Shown here: one piece after another, positions 61,438 through 64,000 of the stretch | How positions within the stretch are numbered: position 1 is the stretch's first letter | How the letters are laid out: the number at the start of each line of letters is the position of its first letter | NCBI GenBank assembly: GCA_964605365.1 | Contig: CAZSCF010000001.1 | Coordinates: forward strand, 85,984 to 149,983 | Direction of reading: 5' to 3' | From: CAZSCF01 sp964605365 | Lineage (GTDB): Bacteria; Patescibacteriota; Minisyncoccia; Moranbacterales; UBA2206 | DNA length: 64,000 nucleotides | Translations under genes and position numbers: made by a program | Notes under the pieces: generated by a model | What the model saw: only the letters and a program-made list of their open reading frames with translations | Database searches by the model: none | What the model was told of the DNA's origin: nothing

Positions 61438-61463
61438 AAAAAAAATCCCTTGGGATTTTTTTT
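61438..61463. terminator. Bidirectional terminator
   Basis: AAAAATCCC-tt-GGGATTTTTTTT. Ends murD and also the minus-strand tRNA/GIY-YIG transcript. Confidence 0.88.
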
Positions 61464-61469
61464 CGTGGT

Positions 61470-61550
61470 GGGCGTACCAAGATTTGAACTTGGGTTCGCC
61501 TAGGCGAACATTACCCGCCTGGGCGGGCGCGCTCTAACCAACCTCTGCCC
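61470..61550 (-). pseudogene. tRNA-Ile-derived fragment carrying palindromic insertions
   Basis: Keeps the T-arm and 3' acceptor (ccaagttcaaatcttggtac) and D-arm piece (ttggttagagcgc) of tRNA-Ile. The anticodon 5' half is replaced by cccgcccaggcggg and the variable region by ttcgcctaggcgaa. The 5' acceptor belongs to the GIY-YIG coding sequence. Not a functional tRNA. Confidence 0.7.
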
Positions 61551-61771
61551 TTACCAGTTTTTAAAAATTTTTCAAATTTCAATGCTTCTGACCTTGTCTT
61601 AAATTCTTTTTTTAAAACAACTCTCCATGGACCCTTTTTATAGGTTGTTCTATGAAATTTAGCTTTTTCAGGATTTACATCATTGTGCATTACAAGCCGT
61701 TGTTTTAAGTCTTCTGTACTGCCTATATATCTTTTATTTTTTGTATTTTTTAGAACGTATGTAAAAAACAT
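61511..61771 (-). CDS. GIY-YIG nuclease-family protein 3, joined to tRNA sequence
   Basis: 86 aa from the ATG at 61771: FFTYVLKNTKNKRYIGSTEDLKQRL, RTTYKKGPWRVVLKKEF and EALKFEKFLKTGKGRGWLERARPGG. The ATG lies 2 nt past a tRNA-Ile-like 3' end, and the last ~10 codons (RGWLERARPGG) read through tRNA-derived D-arm and palindrome sequence to a TAA inside it. The gene is thus wedged between tRNA pieces on the tRNA strand. Confidence 0.82.
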   Translation of the reverse strand: MFFTYVLKNTKNKRYIGSTEDLKQRLVMHNDVNPEKAKFHRTTYKKGPWRVVLKKEFKTRSEALKFEKFLKTGKGRGWLERARPGG

Positions 61772-61826
61772 GTGGGCGTACCAAGATTTGAACTTGGGTT
61801 CGCCTAGGCGAACATTACCCGCCTGG

Positions 61827-61926
61827 NNNNNNNNNNNNNNNNNNNNNNNNNNNNNNNNNNNNNNNNNNNNNNNNNNNNNNNNNNNNNNNNNNNNNNNNNN
61901 NNNNNNNNNNNNNNNNNNNNNNNNNN
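61827..61926. other. 100-N assembly gap in a tandem repeat
   Basis: Flanked by 55-mers that each occur elsewhere in the locus (see the 304-bp unit). Copy number across the gap is unknown. Confidence 0.9.
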
Positions 61927-61954
61927 TATTTTTTAGAACGTATGTAAAAAACAT
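61927..61954 (-). CDS. Partial 5' end of another (or the same) GIY-YIG gene
   Basis: ATG at 61954, 2 nt past the tRNA-Ile 3' end, encodes MFFTYVLKN and runs into the gap. It is identical to the start of the 61511-61771 gene. Confidence 0.7.
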
Positions 61955-61956
61955 GT

Positions 61957-62029
61957 GGGCGTACCAAGATTTGAACTTGGGACCTCGTCATTATCAGTGA
62001 CGCGCTCTAACCAACTGAGCTATACGCCC
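61957..62029 (-). tRNA. tRNA-Ile (GAT)
   Basis: 73 nt. Acceptor gggcgta/tacgccc, D-arm gctc-agttggtta-gagc, anticodon arm cgtca-CTGATAA-tgacg (anticodon GAT), T-arm ccaag-ttcaaat-cttgg. No encoded CCA. All stems pair. Confidence 0.95.
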
Positions 62030-62102
62030 GTAAGCATGCTACCTTTCTTTATAAACAAAAAACAACAAATCGTCAATTGCAATTATATTTGATTGGATTT
62101 GT

Positions 62103-62174
62103 GGACCCTAGGAGATTCGAACTCCTGACCTCCTCGGTGCAAGCGAGGCGCTCTACCAACTGAGCTAAAGGCCC
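62103..62174 (-). tRNA. tRNA-Ala (TGC)
   Basis: 72 nt. Acceptor gggcctt/agggtcc, D-arm gctc/gagc, anticodon arm cctcg-CTTGCAC-cgagg (anticodon TGC), T-arm aggag-ttcgaat-ctcct. No encoded CCA. 73 nt upstream of tRNA-Ile in the same transcript. Confidence 0.95.
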
Positions 62175-62212
62175 AAACTAAATTCGGATTGCTTTTTGTT
62201 TTTTTAAATGAG

Positions 62213-62259
62213 GCGCTCGGACCCTGTCCGCCTCTGGCGGAAACTGAGCTAAAGGCCCA
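62213..62259 (-). pseudogene. Minimal tRNA-Ala remnant with palindrome
   Basis: Minus strand: gggcctttagctcagtt, then tccgccagaggcgga, then cagggtcc and gagcgcctc. It keeps the tRNA-Ala acceptor halves (gggcctt/agggtcc), but the body is replaced by a 15-nt palindrome. It precedes tRNA-Ala in the transcript. Confidence 0.7.
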
Positions 62260-62271
62260 AAAACTTAGATT

Positions 62272-62300
62272 ATTCTAGCATCTTTAAAAAGATTTGACAA
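62272..62300 (-). promoter_or_regulatory. Promoter of the tRNA-Ala/tRNA-Ile operon
   Basis: Minus strand: TTGTCA (62300-62295), 17 bp with TGC extension, TAGAAT (62277-62272). Its -35 box overlaps that of the divergent plus-strand promoter. Confidence 0.85.
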
Positions 62301-62322
62301 TGTTTTTTGAATAGGGTAATAT
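62294..62322 (+). promoter_or_regulatory. Promoter of secE-nusG-rplK
   Basis: TTGACA (62294-62299), 17 bp, TAATAT (62317-62322). Shares its -35 region with the minus-strand tRNA promoter. Confidence 0.8.
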
Positions 62323-62334
62323 TTTAATGTAATA

Positions 62335-62381
62335 AAAAGCCTCGGGGGGCTTTTTAAAAAAGCTTAAAATTAGCTTTTTTA
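62335..62381. terminator. Two terminator hairpins right after the secE promoter
   Basis: AAAAGCC-tcgggg-GGCTTTTT (~62335-62357) and AAAAGCT-taaaatt-AGCTTTTTT (~62360-62381). They begin ~7 nt after the predicted start, so they could attenuate secE transcription. Confidence 0.65.
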
Positions 62382-62388
62382 GAAAAAT

Positions 62389-62523
62389 TTACCCTGTTAA
62401 ATAATTTTGCTCTGCAAAATTAAGATTTGAATAAAAGAATTTTAACAAGGGTGGAATGGTTATTTATATTAATAAAAAATAAGATTGTTTCAAGCAAAAT
62501 TCAAAATCTTATTTAACAGGATA
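62389..62523 (+). promoter_or_regulatory. secE leader with competing stems
   Basis: accctgttaaat pairs either with attttaacaagggt (~62438-62452) or, as cctgttaaataa, with ttatttaacagg (~62510-62521, perfect 12 bp) just before the secE ATG. aattttgctctgcaaaatt forms an inner hairpin. Confidence 0.5.
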
Positions 62524-62524
62524 A

Positions 62525-62716
62525 ATGACAAAAAATAATATCGCGCAATTTTTTAGAGAGGCCAAGGCCGAACTTTTGAAAGTCAATTGGCCTAACAAAA
62601 AACAAACTACGATTTATACCGTAGCGGTTATTTTGGTCAGTATTGCTGTGGCCGCTTTTTTGGGTAGTTTGGATTATTTTTTTAATTATTTATTAAAAGT
62701 TGTTTTGATTAAATAA
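62525..62716 (+). CDS. secE: Protein translocase subunit SecE
   Basis: 63 aa, single membrane helix (~30-55). IAQFFREAKAELLKVNWPNKKQTT is the amphipathic SecE signature. Short single-TM form. Partner of SecY (42037). Confidence 0.94.
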   Translation: MTKNNIAQFFREAKAELLKVNWPNKKQTTIYTVAVILVSIAVAAFLGSLDYFFNYLLKVVLIK

Positions 62717-62882
62717 AAAATGTGGGCTATCCCGCACTAATTCCGAAGTTAGTTTTTATGAAATGGCTAACTTGTTCCAAAGAATCGCCTGCGGCTTAGT
62801 TAAGATATAACAAATATTAAATTTCTAGAATTGGTGCGGGATGCTCATGTTTGTAGCTACTCGTACCTCGTAGACAAACATG
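62717..62882 (+). promoter_or_regulatory. Structured nusG leader (copy 1 of duplicated element)
   Basis: Closing stem cccgcactaatt (62731-62742) / aattggtgcggg (62829-62840), 12 bp with one G-U. Then catgtttgt (62846-62854) / acaaacatg (62874-62882), a perfect 9-bp hairpin containing the nusG ATG. About 165 nt, homologous to the rplK leader. Confidence 0.75.
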
Positions 62883-63425
62883 GCAAAGCAGACACAACAT
62901 CACGGAAGAGCTTGGTATGTTATTCATACTTACAGCGGGTATGAAGATAATGTGGCCAGAAATCTTAAACAAAGAATCGAATCTATGGATATGCAAGATT
63001 TGATTTTTGATGTGATGGTTCCGATTGAAAAAAAAATAAAGATAAAGGCTGGAAAGCGAACCGTAGTTGAAGAAAAAATTTATCCAGGTTACGTTTTGGT
63101 GGAAATGGTTGTTACGGATGCTTCTTGGTATGTAGTCAGGAATACGCCAAATGTGACCGGATTTATCGGGCTTGGAACAACGCCAACGCCGGTTGATCCG
63201 TTTGAAATTGAAGCTTTGAAAAAACGAATGGGAGTGGCCGAGCCGAAATACAAGATTGATGTAAAATCGGGAGATGCGGTGAAAATAACAGACGGACCAT
63301 TTAAAGAGTTTGATGGAAGAGTTGATGAGGTTGATGAGGAGAAAGGAAAAGTAAAGGTGTTTGTTTCTATTTTTGGAAGAGAAACTCCAGTAGAGTTGGA
63401 TTTCTTGCAGATTAATAAAATATAG
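62880..63425 (+). CDS. nusG: Transcription termination/antitermination protein NusG
   Basis: 181 aa. RAWYVIHTYSGYEDNVARNLKQRI (NGN domain), KIYPGYVLVEM, NTPNVTGFIG, and the C-terminal KOW domain GDAVKITDGPFKEFDGRVDEVD. Complete. The start codon lies in a hairpin. Confidence 0.97.
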   Translation: MAKQTQHHGRAWYVIHTYSGYEDNVARNLKQRIESMDMQDLIFDVMVPIEKKIKIKAGKRTVVEEKIYPGYVLVEMVVTDASWYVVRNTPNVTGFIGLGTTPTPVDPFEIEALKKRMGVAEPKYKIDVKSGDAVKITDGPFKEFDGRVDEVDEEKGKVKVFVSIFGRETPVELDFLQINKI

Positions 63426-63589
63426 GTGGGCTATCCCGCACCAAATTCCGAAATTTATTTTTTGATAAAAATAAATTTGCTTCGCGGAATCGCCTGTGGC
63501 TTAGCTGGAATATAATAAAAAATATTAAATTATAGAATTGGTGCGGGGTGCTCATTTTCGTAGCTACTCGTACCTCGTAGACGAAAATG
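63426..63589 (+). promoter_or_regulatory. Structured rplK leader (copy 2 of duplicated element)
   Basis: cccgcaccaaatt (63435-63447) / aattggtgcggg (63536-63547) closing stem. cattttcgt (63553-63561) / acgaaaatg (63581-63589) forms a perfect 9-bp hairpin with the rplK ATG. Two of the nine pairs differ from the nusG copy, both with compensatory changes. The 19-nt loop is identical. Confidence 0.78.
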
Positions 63590-64000
63590 GCAAAGAAAAT
63601 TAAGACAATTATTAAATTACAAATTGAAGCGGGGAAGGCTAATCCGGCGCCTCCAGTTGGTCCGGCACTAGGTCAACACGGGCTCAATATTCAGGAATTT
63701 TGTTCTAAGTTCAATGAGGCGACCAAGGATAAAGCAGGAGATATTATCCCGGCCGAGATAACTGTTTTTGAAGACAGGAGTTTTACTTTTGTTCTGAAGA
63801 CTCCGCCAGCATCGGATCTTTTACGCAAAGCAGCTGGTATCGAAAAAGGCTCGGGAAATCCTCTGAAAAATAAAGTCGGTACTATTAGTTCGGAAAAATT
63901 AAAAGAAATCGCGGAAAGGAAACTGCCGGATCTGAATGCCAATGATGTTGATGGGGCGATGAAAATAATCGGCGGGACAGCAAGATCGATGGGAATAAAA
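63587..64000 (+). CDS. rplK: 50S ribosomal protein L11 (3' end beyond window)
   Basis: 138 codons to the window end without a stop. [39 protein letters not shown] and [20 protein letters not shown], then ending SMGIK, so only a few residues are missing from the usual ~141. Binds the GTPase-centre rRNA. Confidence 0.96.
   Translation, partial: MAKKIKTIIKLQIEAGKANPAPPVGPALGQHGLNIQEFCSKFNEATKDKAGDIIPAEITVFEDRSFTFVLKTPPASDLLRKAAGIEKGSGNPLKNKVGTISSEKLKEIAERKLPDLNANDVDGAMKIIGGTARSMGIK

Larger units (their letters stand above)
61468..61826 (-). repeat. 304-bp tRNA-derived/GIY-YIG repeat unit, apparently tandem
   Basis: 61468-61522 and 61772-61826 are identical over exactly 55 nt, 304 bp apart, with one GIY-YIG gene between. 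61744-61798 is identical to 61927-61981. After that shared 55-mer the sequence goes either back to the unit start or on to tRNA-Ile, the signature of a collapsed tandem repeat. Confidence 0.75.

Noticed and set aside
61470..61550. Functional tRNA with a long variable arm
   Set aside because: No 7-nt anticodon loop can be drawn, and the 5' acceptor half does not pair with the 3' half beyond four bases. It is better read as a tRNA-Ile-derived remnant.
8262..62260. Dispersed palindromes as a CRISPR array
   Set aside because: Copies are single, far apart and inverted-repeat in type. There are no regularly spaced direct repeats with unique spacers and no cas genes in the window.

Overview
The window is an A+T-rich bacterial chromosome segment. 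It most likely comes from the Candidate Phyla Radiation (Patescibacteria), perhaps a Parcubacteria or Moranbacteria-like lineage. The evidence is as follows. The S10-spc ribosomal cluster goes straight from rpsE to rplO with no rpmD (L30), a hallmark loss of that radiation. Biosynthetic genes are isolated (trpB without trpA, one hisI-like gene, ispG alone). Core genes lack Shine-Dalgarno sites, and several promoters sit so close to the ATG that their mRNAs should be leaderless. Two 100-N gaps, each bordered by exact 55-bp repeats, mark it as an assembled scaffold.

Layout. 0-5 kb: split comEC, ndk, tsaC, rpmB (minus strand) and an M50 protease. 5-8 kb: rpsL-rpsG-fusA. 8-18 kb: ispG, cysK behind a candidate attenuator, a coiled-coil repeat protein, a TrpR-like regulator with a perfect operator palindrome, a hisI-like gene, trpB, an AbiEi/AbiEii pair and an IS481-like element. 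17.5-27.7 kb: an accessory block whose genes mostly carry strong Shine-Dalgarno sites: a membrane protein, three radical SAM proteins, a thymidylate kinase-like protein, a NUDIX protein, a 70-aa protein, two paralogues of an unknown family, a sensor-only membrane protein and a histidine kinase. 27.8-29.7 kb: two DUF6922-like/AbiEii-type modules. 30-45 kb: tuf and the S10-spc cluster through secY-adk-map. 45-52 kb: ruvX, a glycosyltransferase, galT, DedA, tpiA, fba and gap, with two GIY-YIG genes and a third DUF6922/AbiEii-type module at 52 kb. 53-58 kb: a complete diversity-generating retroelement. 58-64 kb: an amidohydrolase, murD, a tRNA/GIY-YIG repeat locus, and secE-nusG-rplK (cut by the window end).

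The most important system is the diversity-generating retroelement (DGR). A 972-aa surface-type protein ends in a FISUMP/lectin-like domain whose last 183 nt (VR, 55769-55951) match a template repeat (TR, 56804-56986) except at 17 positions. All 17 are adenines in TR. An Avd-like four-helix-bundle gene and a reverse transcriptase (YVDD, GNLTSQ) complete the cassette, and stem-loops lie just past VR.

The second theme is palindromes. About 80-100-bp inverted repeats recur, one with a GIY-YIG gene exactly in its loop. Short ccgcc/ggcgg palindromes are nested in these repeats, in a terminator, in tRNA-derived sequences and in a duplication of the tpiA 5' end. A 304-bp unit pairing a tRNA-derived segment with a GIY-YIG gene appears to be tandemly repeated at the second assembly gap. 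The third theme is RNA control. nusG and rplK share a duplicated structured leader in which a hairpin with compensatory changes encloses the start codon. cysK and rplC have attenuator-like leaders. Three AbiEii-type modules share one leaderless promoter design.
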